Below, in pieces: positions 43,405 to 52,552 of a stretch of DNA of 64,000 bases. Source of the stretch: Cryobacterium breve. GTDB lineage: Bacteria; Actinomycetota; Actinomycetes; Actinomycetales; Microbacteriaceae. The translations under genes and the position numbers were made by a program. The stretch is taken from NCBI RefSeq assembly GCF_004402375.1, contig NZ_SOGJ01000005.1, positions 62,001 to 126,000 of the forward strand, given 5' to 3'. The notes below the pieces were generated by a model that made no database searches, had not been told where the DNA came from, and saw nothing but the letters and a program-made list of their open reading frames with translations. Numbering within the stretch: position 1 is the first letter of the stretch; each line of letters opens with the position of its first letter.

Positions 43405-44817
43405 CTAGATGCGGTGCCCGGCGACCGACGAGCCGCGGCGCAGGTAGCAGAACGCGGTCACGCCCATCATCACGACGTAGGCGCCGACGAAGGCGAAGAT
43501 CGCGTTCGTGTAGTCGCCGGTCGTGGCCTTCGACAGCCCCAGAACCTGCGGGATGATGAAGCCGCCGTAGGCGCCGATCGCGGAGATCAGGCCGAGGGCC
43601 GCCGCGGTCTTTCGCCGCGTGTCCACGTCACCCGAGTCGCGGTGCGCATCCGTGACGCCGCTGCGGGCGGCGAAGACGGTGGGGATCATTCGGTAGGTCG
43701 AGCCGTTGCCCACCCCGGTGGCAACGAAGATCAGCAGGAAACTGGCCAGGAAGACCCAGAAGTTGCCGAGCGGGAGCACCGCGATCACGGTCAGGGCGCC
43801 GGCGGCCATCACGGCGAACGCAACGACGGTGACTCGGGCTCCGCCGAACCGGTCGGCGAGGCGGCCGCCGAGCGGGCGGGCCAGCGAGCCGACCAGTGCG
43901 CCGAGGAATGCGAGCGACAGTGAGGCGGTGACCACCTGGAACGACGAGTACGCCGGGAACTGGTCTGCGATGAGCTTGGGGAACACGCTCGCGAAGCCGA
44001 TGAACGAGCCGAAGGTGCCGATGTAGAGCAGGGCAAGGATCCACAGGTGCGGCTCGCGGATGGCGGCGAGCGAGGCGGCGAAGTCCGCCTTGGCGCTGGC
44101 GAGGTTGTCCATGTACTTCCACGCGCCGCACATGGCCACGAGGATAAAGGGGATCCAGAACCAACCGGCGAGCGAGAGGTTGAGGGTGCCGACGGCGCCG
44201 AGCGTGATCACGATGGGGACAACCAGCTGGGAGACGGATGCGCCGAGGTTGCCGCCGGCCGCGTTCAGGCCGAGCGCCCAACCCTTCTGGCTCTGCGGGT
44301 AGAAATAGGTGATGTTCGACATCGAGCTGGCGAAGTTGCCGCCGCCGAAGCCGGCGAGGGCGGCGACGAGCAGCATGACCGGGAAGGGGGTGTCGGGGTT
44401 TCCGACGGCGACGCCCAGAGCGACGGCGGGGAGCAGCAGCAGGCCGGCCGAGATCACAGTCCAGTTGCGACCGCCCAGCTTGGGCACGAGGAAGGTGTAC
44501 GGGAAGCGCAGGGTGGCGCCGACGAGCGCCGGCATCGAGATCAGCCAGAAGATCTCCCCGGTGTCGAAAGTGAAGCCAGCGGCGGGCAACTGCACGACCA
44601 CGATGCTCCAGAGCTGCCAGATGACGAAGCCGAGGAACTCGGCGAAGATCGACCATTTCAGGTTGCGGGAGGCGATGAGCTTGCCACCACCCTCCCACTG
44701 CTCATCGTTCTCGGGGTTCCAATCGTCGATCCAGCGGCCGGGGCGGTGGCCGAGCCGTGCTCCCGGCGCGGCCAGAGGCTGAATGGTGTCGAGCACGGAT
44801 GCTTCGGTGGGTGTCAT
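43405..44817 (-). CDS. narK: NarK-type nitrate/nitrite transporter
   Basis: A 470-residue MFS transporter with 12 membrane segments. Nitrate-signature motifs are visible: GFGGGNFASSMSNITYFYPQ (TM5) and GLNAAGGNLGASVSQ, and in the second half GVGNGSTYRMIP. It imports nitrate or exchanges nitrate and nitrite. ATG 44817 has GAGGAGAA upstream; an upstream in-frame leader to 44898 has no support. It lies between nirD and nasA, only 2 bases from nasA. Confidence 0.92.
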   Translation of the reverse strand: MTPTEASVLDTIQPLAAPGARLGHRPGRWIDDWNPENDEQWEGGGKLIASRNLKWSIFAEFLGFVIWQLWSIVVVQLPAAGFTFDTGEIFWLISMPALVGATLRFPYTFLVPKLGGRNWTVISAGLLLLPAVALGVAVGNPDTPFPVMLLVAALAGFGGGNFASSMSNITYFYPQSQKGWALGLNAAGGNLGASVSQLVVPIVITLGAVGTLNLSLAGWFWIPFILVAMCGAWKYMDNLASAKADFAASLAAIREPHLWILALLYIGTFGSFIGFASVFPKLIADQFPAYSSFQVVTASLSLAFLGALVGSLARPLGGRLADRFGGARVTVVAFAVMAAGALTVIAVLPLGNFWVFLASFLLIFVATGVGNGSTYRMIPTVFAARSGVTDAHRDSGDVDTRRKTAAALGLISAIGAYGGFIIPQVLGLSKATTGDYTNAIFAFVGAYVVMMGVTAFCYLRRGSSVAGHRI

Positions 44818-44884
44818 CAGGTTCTCCTCGGGAGTGGTGGGAGCAGGGAAGTGAGAAGCGGAACGGGTGAGCCGGGGCGGTGAA

Positions 44885-45259
44885 TCAGGCCGCGGCATCC
44901 AGCAGCACCTTCACGACGCCGTCGTCGACGCGCACCGGGAAGGTGCGCAGGGCGTAGGCGGCGGAGGTGAAGCACTCCCCCGTTGCCAGGTCGTAGACCT
45001 GCTTGTGCAGGGGCGAGGCGAGCGTGTACCGGTTGCCCTTCGAGCCCACGATGCCGCGAGACATGACGAACGAACCGGTGGCCGGGTCCTGGTTGGCAAC
45101 CACGAAAACGGTGCCCCCCGGCAGGAGCACGATCGCCAGCTGCTCGGAGCCGACCAGGGCAGCCTCACCCCAGAGCGGTTCGAGTTCGGTGACGGCGCAG
45201 ACGCTGGACCAGCGTTCGGTGCGGGTACTGCGGGGTTCGAGCCTGAGGGCGATCGTCAT
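44885..45259 (-). CDS. nirD: Nitrite reductase small subunit
   Basis: A 124-residue NirD with a Rieske-like fold (AIVLLPGGTVFVVANQDPATG, GSKGNRYTLASPLHKQVYDLATGECF). The Rieske Cys/His ligands are not present, which is normal for NirD. It pairs with NirB, encoded divergently 206 bases away. ATG 45259 is preferred over an upstream frame to 45292 because it starts the family sequence and follows AGG. Confidence 0.9.
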   Translation of the reverse strand: MTIALRLEPRSTRTERWSSVCAVTELEPLWGEAALVGSEQLAIVLLPGGTVFVVANQDPATGSFVMSRGIVGSKGNRYTLASPLHKQVYDLATGECFTSAAYALRTFPVRVDDGVVKVLLDAAA

Positions 45260-45465
45260 GGGACACCGGACCTTTCTAGTTGTGCTGATCACGCTAGGGA
45301 GTCGTGATTTCCGGGCAGGACACCCGGGGAGTCAATTGTGTAAAGAACACCTCACAGCGCCGCCGAAACCCGGTGAGGTCGCGGTCACACGTTGTTACGT
45401 GGGCGCAACCGGGGGGAAACCCGCCGCTTTTAGGCTGGCGACACACCTACTCGGAAGGCGCAGCC
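45260..45465. promoter_or_regulatory. Divergent control region of the nitrate island (GlnR/NnaR candidate sites)
   Basis: This 206-base region between nirD and nirB must drive both arms. It holds ATCAC-N11-GTGAT (45288-45308), GTGT-N5-ACAC (45338-45350) and GTCAC-N5-GTTAC (45384-45398). The last resembles half of a GlnR box (GTnAC-n6-GaAAC) with imperfect spacing. In Streptomyces, GlnR and NnaR act together at such promoters; sites here are tentative. Confidence 0.45.
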
Positions 45466-48135
45466 ATGGAGAACCTCAACAGCATCCCCACCGGGTCGGA
45501 TGCACCCCGTCGCGTCGTCGTGATCGGAGGCGGTCCGGCCGCCCACCGTTTCACGGAGGCCATGCAGGCCCGCACCCTGCAGGTGCCCGCCGGGCACGGG
45601 GCAAACCACGCCGTCACGGTTCTCGGCGAAGAAGACCATCTGCCCTACGACCGGGTGGCGCTTTCCCGGCGGCTGGTTGAATCGGAGGACCTCACGCTGG
45701 GTGACCCCGCGCTGTGGGCTGCACCCGGCATCCGTTACCGCGGCGGGAGCCGGGTCGTGGCGATCGACCCGGCGATGCACACCGTCACGCTGCACAACGG
45801 CGAAACGCTCGAGTGGGACGACCTGGTGTTCGCCACCGGTTCCTCGGCGACCGTGCCGGACATCCCCGGCGCCGACGCCGGCCACGTCTACCGCACCATC
45901 GAAGACGTCGATTTCCTGGTGGGCGAGGTCGGGCGTCTCGGCGAACGGCTCGGTCGCCCCGCGAACATCGTCGTGGTGGGCGGCGGCCTGCTGGGGCTTG
46001 AAGCGGCCGGCGGTCTGGCGCGGCTCGGCGGCCGGTCGACCATCGTGCACTCCGGGAAGTGGCTCATGTCGACGCAGCTGGACGAGGGCGCCGGGCAGGC
46101 GCTCGGCCGTCTGATCCAGGCCCAAGGGGTGAGCCTCGCCCTCGGCAACCGGCCCACGAAGATCCTGACCTCGCCCACGGGCCGGGTGCTCGGGGTCAGT
46201 CTCACCGACGGCACGCAGCTGCATGCCGACCTGGTCGTCTTTTCCATCGGCATCACCCCGCGCGACGAACTGGCCGCCGCGGCCGGGCTCGGGCTCGGCG
46301 CCCGCGGCGGCATCGCCATCGGACCTGACTGCTCCACCTCGATCCCCGGCATCTGGGCGATCGGCGAGGTGGCCAGCGTCGACGGCACGTGTGTGGGCCT
46401 GGTCGCGCCCGCCAATGCGATGGCGGAGGTGGTGGCCGACCGGCTGTACGGCGGCGCGGCGCTCTTCCCGGGCGTCGACGACGCCACGAAACTCAAGCTA
46501 TCGGGTGTGGAGGTGGCGAGTTTCGGCGACGCGCTGGCCACCAGCGAGCATGCCCTCGAGGTGGTCTACGCCGACCCGGCCCGAGGTCTCTACCAGAAGA
46601 TCGTCGTCACCGACGATGCGAAAACTCTGCTGGGAGGCGTCTTCGTCGGGGACACCGCACCCTTCACAGCCCTGCGCCCCCTGCTCGGGCGCGAACTCCC
46701 GACCGAACCGGGCGCCTACCTCTCGGCCGCGGGCGCTGAACCACCTGAGAACAGCGACCTGCCCGACGACGTGCAGCTCTGCTCCTGCAACAACGTGTCG
46801 GTCGGCACGGTGCGCGCCGCCGTGCGCGGCGACCACGGTGCCCTCGGCCACGACGGTGCCTGCACGGAGCTCAGCCCGCTCAAGGCCTGCACCCGCGCCG
46901 GCACCCAATGCGGCTCCTGCGTGCCGCTCGTGAAGAAGATCCTCGAGACCGAGCTGACCCGCGCGGGAATCGAGGTGTCCCGGGCGCTCTGCGAGCACAT
47001 CGCGCTCTGCCGCAGCGAGCTCTTCGAGTCGGTGCGGATCCTGCAGCTGACCTCGTTCGAGCAGATCATGGACCGGTTCGGCAGCGGCCTTGGCTGTGAC
47101 ATCTGCAAGCCGGTGATCGCGTCGATCTTGGCCACCCAGACCGCCGGTTACATCCTCGACTCCGGCCGCGGCACCCTTCAGGACACCAACGACCGGGCGC
47201 TGGCCAACATGCAGAAGGACGGCACCTACTCGGTGGTGCCGCGCATCCCGGGCGGGGAGATCACGCCGGCGAAGCTCGCGGTGATCGCCGAGGTGGCCGC
47301 GGGCTTCAACCTGTACACGAAGATCACCGGCGGACAGCGCATCGACCTGTTCGGGGCGCGCCTCGAACAGCTGCCGGAAATCTGGAAGATCCTGGTCGAC
47401 GCCGGATTCGAATCCGGCCAGGCCTACGGCAAGTCGCTGCGCACGGTGAAGTCGTGTGTGGGCTCCACCTGGTGCCGGTTCGGGGTGCAGGATGCCGTGG
47501 CGATGGCCATCACCCTCGAACTGCGGTATCGGGGCCTGCGCGCGCCGCACAAATTCAAACTCGGCGTGTCCGGTTGCGCCCGGGAGTGCGCCGAGGCGCG
47601 CGGCAAGGACGTGGGCATCATCGCCACCGAGCAGGGCTGGAACCTGTACGTCGGCGGCAACGGCGGCTACCAACCGGCACACGCGCAACTACTGGCGCAG
47701 GACCTCGACGACGAGACCCTGATCCGCTACATCGACCGGTACCTGATGTACTACATCCGCACCGGAGACCGGCTGCAGCGCACGGCCCGGTGGCAGGAGG
47801 ACCTGGCGGGTGGCCTCGACCATGTGCGCGACGTGGTCGTGCACGACTCGCTCGGCATCGCCGCCGAGCTGGAACTGGCCATGCACGCCCACGTGGGCAA
47901 CTACGAGGACGAGTGGGCGGCGACCCTCAAAGACCCGGAGCGCCTGCGCCGCTTCCGGTCCTTCGTGAACGCGCCCGCCACCCCGGACCCGGCCGTGGTG
48001 CAGGTGATCGAACGCGGCCAGCCGCGCCCGGCCTGGCCCGCCGAGCGCGCGGCCGGCGGCGCGCCCACCACCCCGGTGCTGGTGTCGGGGCCGACCATCC
48101 CACTGCGTCCGGCTGACGCCCCGATCGGAGAGTGA
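45466..48135 (+). CDS. nirB: NADH-dependent nitrite reductase, large subunit
   Basis: An 889-residue enzyme that reduces nitrite to ammonium. Order: FAD domain (VVVIGGGPAAHRFTEAM), NAD domain (NIVVVGGGLLGLEAAGGLARLG), BFD [2Fe-2S] domain (CSCNNVSVGTVRAAV near 439; CGSCVPLVKK), nitrite/sulphite reductase ferredoxin half-domain, then the siroheme-[4Fe-4S] domain with SCVGSTWCRFG and SGCARECAEARGKD (about 660-710). ATG 45466 has GGAAGG upstream; the open frame to 45304 would cover the regulatory region. Siroheme is supplied by the next gene. Confidence 0.94.
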   Translation: MENLNSIPTGSDAPRRVVVIGGGPAAHRFTEAMQARTLQVPAGHGANHAVTVLGEEDHLPYDRVALSRRLVESEDLTLGDPALWAAPGIRYRGGSRVVAIDPAMHTVTLHNGETLEWDDLVFATGSSATVPDIPGADAGHVYRTIEDVDFLVGEVGRLGERLGRPANIVVVGGGLLGLEAAGGLARLGGRSTIVHSGKWLMSTQLDEGAGQALGRLIQAQGVSLALGNRPTKILTSPTGRVLGVSLTDGTQLHADLVVFSIGITPRDELAAAAGLGLGARGGIAIGPDCSTSIPGIWAIGEVASVDGTCVGLVAPANAMAEVVADRLYGGAALFPGVDDATKLKLSGVEVASFGDALATSEHALEVVYADPARGLYQKIVVTDDAKTLLGGVFVGDTAPFTALRPLLGRELPTEPGAYLSAAGAEPPENSDLPDDVQLCSCNNVSVGTVRAAVRGDHGALGHDGACTELSPLKACTRAGTQCGSCVPLVKKILETELTRAGIEVSRALCEHIALCRSELFESVRILQLTSFEQIMDRFGSGLGCDICKPVIASILATQTAGYILDSGRGTLQDTNDRALANMQKDGTYSVVPRIPGGEITPAKLAVIAEVAAGFNLYTKITGGQRIDLFGARLEQLPEIWKILVDAGFESGQAYGKSLRTVKSCVGSTWCRFGVQDAVAMAITLELRYRGLRAPHKFKLGVSGCARECAEARGKDVGIIATEQGWNLYVGGNGGYQPAHAQLLAQDLDDETLIRYIDRYLMYYIRTGDRLQRTARWQEDLAGGLDHVRDVVVHDSLGIAAELELAMHAHVGNYEDEWAATLKDPERLRRFRSFVNAPATPDPAVVQVIERGQPRPAWPAERAAGGAPTTPVLVSGPTIPLRPADAPIGE

Positions 48136-48138
48136 CCC

Positions 48139-49257
48139 ATGGACCTCAGTCTCGACCTGGCCGGGAGGCGGGTGCTCGTCTTCGGCACCGCTCGCCCCGC
48201 GCGCCGGGTGCTCGCCCGCTACCTGGCCTCCGGCGCCACGGTCTACCTGGCGTCCCCGCCGGTCGACGGCCACTCCCCCGGGCGACCGAGCCCCCAGGTG
48301 CGCCCGGTCGAGTATCCGCACTTCCCGCACGGGTGGCGGGACCTGGTCTCCGCCGTCGACCTGGTGGTGTTGGTGGATGTGTCCCCCGGAACCGAACGGA
48401 TCGTGGTCGCCGCCTGCGCGACTGTCCGAGTGTGGCTCGTCCGGGAACCCGCGGCATCCGTCGCCGCGCTCGGCCACGTCACGCTGGTCGGCGGCGGGCC
48501 CGGTGACGGCGGACTGCTCACGGTGGCCGCGATCCAGGCGCTCCGCGACGCCGACGTGGTCTTCTTCGACCGGCTCGGTCCCAACGACCGGCTCGACGAG
48601 TGGTGCCCGGGGGCCGAGCAGGTCAATGTGGGCAAGACTCCCGGCTACCATGCCGTGTCCCAGGCGGAGATCGAACGGATGCTGGTGGCGTCCGCCCGCT
48701 CCGGCCAGACGGTCGTGCGCCTCAAGGGCGGCGACCCGTTCGTGTTCGGCCGTGGCGGCGAAGAGGTGATCGCCTGCCGGAAGGCCGGCGTGACGGTGAC
48801 CGTGATCTCCGGGGTGACGAGCGCGATCTCGGTGCCGGCCGCGGCAGGGATTCCGGTGACGCACCGCGAGGTCAGCCGCCTGTTCACGGTGCTGTCCGCC
48901 CACACCCCGCTCGACGAGGAAGAGCTCCGGCACCTCGTCGGGCTCGGCGGCACCATCGTCGTGTTGATGGGGATCGGCACACTCCCCCACCTCGCCGCCG
49001 GACTCGCCCGCCACGGCATGGCAGGGTCCATGCCCGTGGCCGTGATCGAGCGCGGCTTCTCCATCCAGCAGCGCACCACCGTCGCCCGCCTGGACACAGT
49101 CACCGCGGTCGCCGGCCAGCTGGGCGTACGTTCGCCCGCCGTGGTGGTCATCGGTGAGGTCGTACGCTTGTCCCAGAATGAGGCCACCATCGCCGACGGC
49201 CTGGAGGGCCTGGAGCTGCTGCACCACGCCGCAGACCTCGCTCGGCAGCAGACCTGA
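48139..49257 (+). CDS. cobA: Uroporphyrinogen-III C-methyltransferase with a degenerate precorrin-2 dehydrogenase-like N-domain
   Basis: A 372-residue protein. Residues about 115-355 are a complete SUMT: VGGGPGDGGLLTVAAI, VNVGKTPGYHAVSQAEIERMLV, VVRLKGGDPFVFGRGGEE, ISGVTSAISVPAAAGIPVTHR. It makes precorrin-2, the precursor of siroheme for NirB. Residues 1-115 look like a shortened CysG-type Rossmann domain, but the glycine-rich motif reads VFGTARPARRVLARYL and is not intact, so dehydrogenase activity is doubtful. It follows nirB by 3 bases. Confidence 0.88.
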   Translation: MDLSLDLAGRRVLVFGTARPARRVLARYLASGATVYLASPPVDGHSPGRPSPQVRPVEYPHFPHGWRDLVSAVDLVVLVDVSPGTERIVVAACATVRVWLVREPAASVAALGHVTLVGGGPGDGGLLTVAAIQALRDADVVFFDRLGPNDRLDEWCPGAEQVNVGKTPGYHAVSQAEIERMLVASARSGQTVVRLKGGDPFVFGRGGEEVIACRKAGVTVTVISGVTSAISVPAAAGIPVTHREVSRLFTVLSAHTPLDEEELRHLVGLGGTIVVLMGIGTLPHLAAGLARHGMAGSMPVAVIERGFSIQQRTTVARLDTVTAVAGQLGVRSPAVVVIGEVVRLSQNEATIADGLEGLELLHHAADLARQQT

Positions 49258-49327
49258 AGGAACCAGATCTGACCCGCACCTGACCGAGCATTTCACCTCG
49301 CACCATCCGAACGCCGCCGGAGACATC

Positions 49328-50461
49328 GTGAACGACCGTGAGAACGACGTGAACCTGCCCGGGTTCCACCCCGACCAGCTCGAGGGCTTCCGAGTCGCAG
49401 TCACCAGCGACCGGCGTTCGGAAGACCTCATCGCCGCCTTCTTGCGGCGCGGCGCCGAGGTGACCCACGCGCCTGCGATCCGCATCGCCGCCGCGGCAGA
49501 CGACGCGCGGCTCACCTTCGACACTCGGGCGATCATCGACGCCCGGCCCGACATTCTGTTGGCCACGACGTCCTACGGAATCCGGCGCTGGTTCGAGGCA
49601 GCGGATGCGGCGGGGCTCGGCCACGACCTCACGGTCACCCTCGAGCACTCCCGCATCCTCGTGCGCGGGCCCAAGGCCAGGGGTGCGGTGCGCGCCGCCG
49701 GGCTCGACGACGACGGAATGAGCGACGAGGAAACCACCCGCTCGCTTGTGGACTACGTGTTGCGTGCGGGAGCCGGCGGAAAGACCGTGGCCGTGCAGCT
49801 GCACGGTTTCACGGACCAGCCCCAACTCGAACGGCTGGCCCTGGCGGGGGCCGCCGTGCTCACGGTTGCCCCGTACCGCTGGCTGCTCCCGGAGGATTCC
49901 GGCCGGATACTCCGGCTGGTCGAGTCGATCTGTGCCGGCGGCGTCGACGCCGTCACGTTCACCAGCGCCCCGGCCGTGGAAGCCCTGTTCAGTGCGGCTG
50001 ACGAGATCGGGCGCCTGGAACAGTTGCTGGACGCCTTCAGCGAGACGGTTGTCGCGGCGGCGGTCGGCCCGGTGACGGCCGCACCGCTGGTGGCCGCCGG
50101 CATTCGCCCGCTCACCCCCGAGCGGTACCGGATGGGCGCGCTGATCCGGCTGGTCTGCGACCATCTCGAGCAGCACCGCGTGGTGCGGCTGGACACCAGG
50201 CACGGCCCGGTGGAACTGCGCGGCCGGATCTTGACCATGCCCGCCGGCCAGGCTGGCCTGGCCCCCACCTCACTGACTCTGATGCGCCTGCTGCTCAAGG
50301 CCGCGGGCACGGTGATCTCCCGTGCACAGCTGGCTCAGAGTCTGCCGGAGATGGCTGACGACCACGCCGTGGACGTGGCGATCAGCCGGCTGCGCCAGGC
50401 CCTGCCCACCCCAGGTCTGGTCGCCACCGTCATCAAACGCGGTTACCGCATCGACGTCTGA
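49328..50461 (+). CDS. nnaR: NnaR-type regulator: HemD-like domain plus winged helix
   Basis: A 377-residue fusion of a uroporphyrinogen-III synthase-like domain (about 15-275; VAVTSDRRSEDLIAAFLRRGAEV, DAVTFTSAPAVEALF) and an OmpR-type winged helix (about 285-377; LTLMRLLLKAAGTVISRAQLAQ, VDVAISRLRQAL, VIKRGYRIDV). Streptomyces NnaR has the same architecture and controls nitrate/nitrite assimilation with GlnR. Placement after nirB-cobA supports this role. GTG 49328 has GGAG 5 bases upstream; the longer frame to 49154 overlaps cobA and is not family-like. Confidence 0.88.
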   Translation: MNDRENDVNLPGFHPDQLEGFRVAVTSDRRSEDLIAAFLRRGAEVTHAPAIRIAAAADDARLTFDTRAIIDARPDILLATTSYGIRRWFEAADAAGLGHDLTVTLEHSRILVRGPKARGAVRAAGLDDDGMSDEETTRSLVDYVLRAGAGGKTVAVQLHGFTDQPQLERLALAGAAVLTVAPYRWLLPEDSGRILRLVESICAGGVDAVTFTSAPAVEALFSAADEIGRLEQLLDAFSETVVAAAVGPVTAAPLVAAGIRPLTPERYRMGALIRLVCDHLEQHRVVRLDTRHGPVELRGRILTMPAGQAGLAPTSLTLMRLLLKAAGTVISRAQLAQSLPEMADDHAVDVAISRLRQALPTPGLVATVIKRGYRIDV

Positions 50462-50464
50462 GGC

Positions 50465-52342
50465 CTACCGCGCCGTCGGGTCGGTCGTCGGCTCGGCAGC
50501 GGCCGGCTCGTCCGCCACGACCGGCGTCGACTCCGGCAGTTCCGCCTGCGCGGCGTCGTCCGACTCCGCGCGGGCGTGCTCCACCGGATGCTTGCGACGC
50601 CAGAGCTTCCACCGGCGTTGTTCCCCCTCGGAGAGGGCCGCGGTGATCCGCTCGTCCATCTGGTCGCCGAAGTGATCGTCGAAGTTCTCTTCCAGGTGGT
50701 CGGTGACGTTCTTCCTTATCCGCCGGGACAGCTCTTCCCGGCGCTGGCGGCGTTCGAGGCGCACCAGCACCTGATGCTCCTCCTGGAACGCCTTGTAGGT
50801 GGCCACGCACATGCCGATCATCACCACGCTGACCGGGATGGCGGTCAGGATGGCTCCGGTCTGCAGGGCCGCGAGCCCGCCGGCCAGCAGGAGTGCGATT
50901 GCGACGAGACCGCCGAGACCGGCCCAGAGGATGCGGCTCCACTTGGGCGGGTTGGTGTCGCCGCCGGAGGCGAGCATGTCGATGACGAGCGAACCGGAGT
51001 CGGCCGAGGTGATGAAGAAGATGGCCACTACGATCACGGCGATCACCGACAGTATGCCGCCGAACGGAAGGCCGGAGAGAAAGTCGAAGAGCACGTTCTC
51101 GGGGATGATGCCGACCTCCGGGTCGAACAGTCCGCCGCCATCGCCGCCGAAGGCCTGCTTGATGGCACTGCCGCCCATGACCGCGAACCAGGCGAAGGTC
51201 ACCAGGGTCGGCACCAGCAGCACGCCCGCCACGAACTCGCGCACCGTGCGGCCGCGGGATATCCGGGCGATGAAGACGCCGACGAACGGCGCCCACGAGA
51301 TCCACCAGCCCCAGTAGAAGACGGTCCACGCGCCCTGCCAATCGAGGCCGGCCTGGCCGGTGAAGGAGCCGGCGTCGAACGTGAGCGCGACGACGCCCTG
51401 CAGGTAGCCGCCGATCGATTCGACGAAGACGCGCAGGAGGTAGAGCGTGGGGCCGAGGATCAGCACGGCCACGAGCAGCAGTCCGGCCATGCCGAGGTTG
51501 ATGTTCGACAGCCACTTGATGCCCTTGCCCACGCCGCTGACGACGGAGGCCGTTGCGATCAGGGTGATCACGACGATGAGCACCACGAGCAGCGTGTTGT
51601 CGACTTCTTTCACGACGCCCATGTGGCGGAGGCCGGCGGCGATCTGCTTGACGCCCAGCCCGAGGGAGGTGGCCACGCCGAAAAGGGTGCCGACGATCGC
51701 GATCACGTCGATGGCGTCGCCGAGGCGACCGCGCACCCGGTCACCCAGGAGCGGTTCCAGGGCCCAGCGGATCGAGACGGGGCGTCCCTTGCGGTGGATG
51801 GCGTAGGCCAGTGACAGCCCCACGACGGCGTAGATGGCCCAGGCGTGGAAGCCCCAGTGCAGGAACGTCTGGGACATGGCTGCCGCGGCCAAGTCCTGAC
51901 TGCTGCCCGTGACGCCGGGCTTCGGGCTGGTGAAGTGGGTGAGCGGCTCGGCGGTGCCCCAGAATACGAGGCCGATGCCCATGCCGGCGGCGAAGAGCAT
52001 GGAGAACCAGGACATCAGCCCGAACTCGGGCACGTCGTCGTCCTGGCCGAGCTTGATGTCACCGAACCGGCTCATGCCCATCCAGGTGGCGAAGACCACG
52101 AACGCGGCGACGATGATGATGTAGTAGGGCCCCAGGCCGGCCACGACCCAGCCCTGCAGCAGGGCGAGGGTGTCGCCCGTGCGGGTGGGGAAGACGATGG
52201 CGATCACGACGATGGTCAGGATGATGATCAGGGCCGGGAAGAAGACCCGCGGCGCCGGAACGATCTTGTCGCCGATGCGATGGCGGGAATGGTCCGGGCT
52301 TCGACCTTCGGGGCGCTTCGGTGAGGAGAAGGGTACGGTCAC
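50465..52342 (-). CDS. BCCT family transporter (glycine betaine/choline/carnitine type)
   Basis: A 625-residue sodium- or proton-coupled transporter of 12 membrane helices with an extended N-terminus and a long charged C-tail. Family motifs: FAAGMGIGLVFWGTAEPLTHF and VFYWGWWISWAPFVGVFIARISRGRTVREF. The tail (RRQRREELSRRIRKN, then acidic/Ala-Pro-rich sequence) resembles the osmosensing tail of BetP in being charged and helical. Likely imports compatible solutes under osmotic stress (family knowledge plus inference). Start GTG 52342; the ribosome site is weak. Confidence 0.9.
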   Translation of the reverse strand: MTVPFSSPKRPEGRSPDHSRHRIGDKIVPAPRVFFPALIIILTIVVIAIVFPTRTGDTLALLQGWVVAGLGPYYIIIVAAFVVFATWMGMSRFGDIKLGQDDDVPEFGLMSWFSMLFAAGMGIGLVFWGTAEPLTHFTSPKPGVTGSSQDLAAAAMSQTFLHWGFHAWAIYAVVGLSLAYAIHRKGRPVSIRWALEPLLGDRVRGRLGDAIDVIAIVGTLFGVATSLGLGVKQIAAGLRHMGVVKEVDNTLLVVLIVVITLIATASVVSGVGKGIKWLSNINLGMAGLLLVAVLILGPTLYLLRVFVESIGGYLQGVVALTFDAGSFTGQAGLDWQGAWTVFYWGWWISWAPFVGVFIARISRGRTVREFVAGVLLVPTLVTFAWFAVMGGSAIKQAFGGDGGGLFDPEVGIIPENVLFDFLSGLPFGGILSVIAVIVVAIFFITSADSGSLVIDMLASGGDTNPPKWSRILWAGLGGLVAIALLLAGGLAALQTGAILTAIPVSVVMIGMCVATYKAFQEEHQVLVRLERRQRREELSRRIRKNVTDHLEENFDDHFGDQMDERITAALSEGEQRRWKLWRRKHPVEHARAESDDAAQAELPESTPVVADEPAAAEPTTDPTAR

Positions 52343-52552
52343 GTGGTGCTTTCTGGATCGGGAGCATGTACCGCCGCCATCGGGGTCGGACAGGCGCGGT
52401 GCGGAGGATTGGGTCAGCACCTCGTCGACGAGGCCTGCAGCGAGACCGGGATCCGGTTCCAGAATGGAAGGGAACGTGCGGTGCGAATCGTCGAGTCTAG
52501 CCCTTCCGCGTCGACTTTGCGCTACCGATCCCGAACTCCCGTCTCGTGCGGC

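Noticed and set aside
47400-47425. tRNA T-loop-like GGATTCGAATCC
   Set aside because: It lies inside the nirB coding sequence, is a plain palindrome, and no cloverleaf surrounds it.
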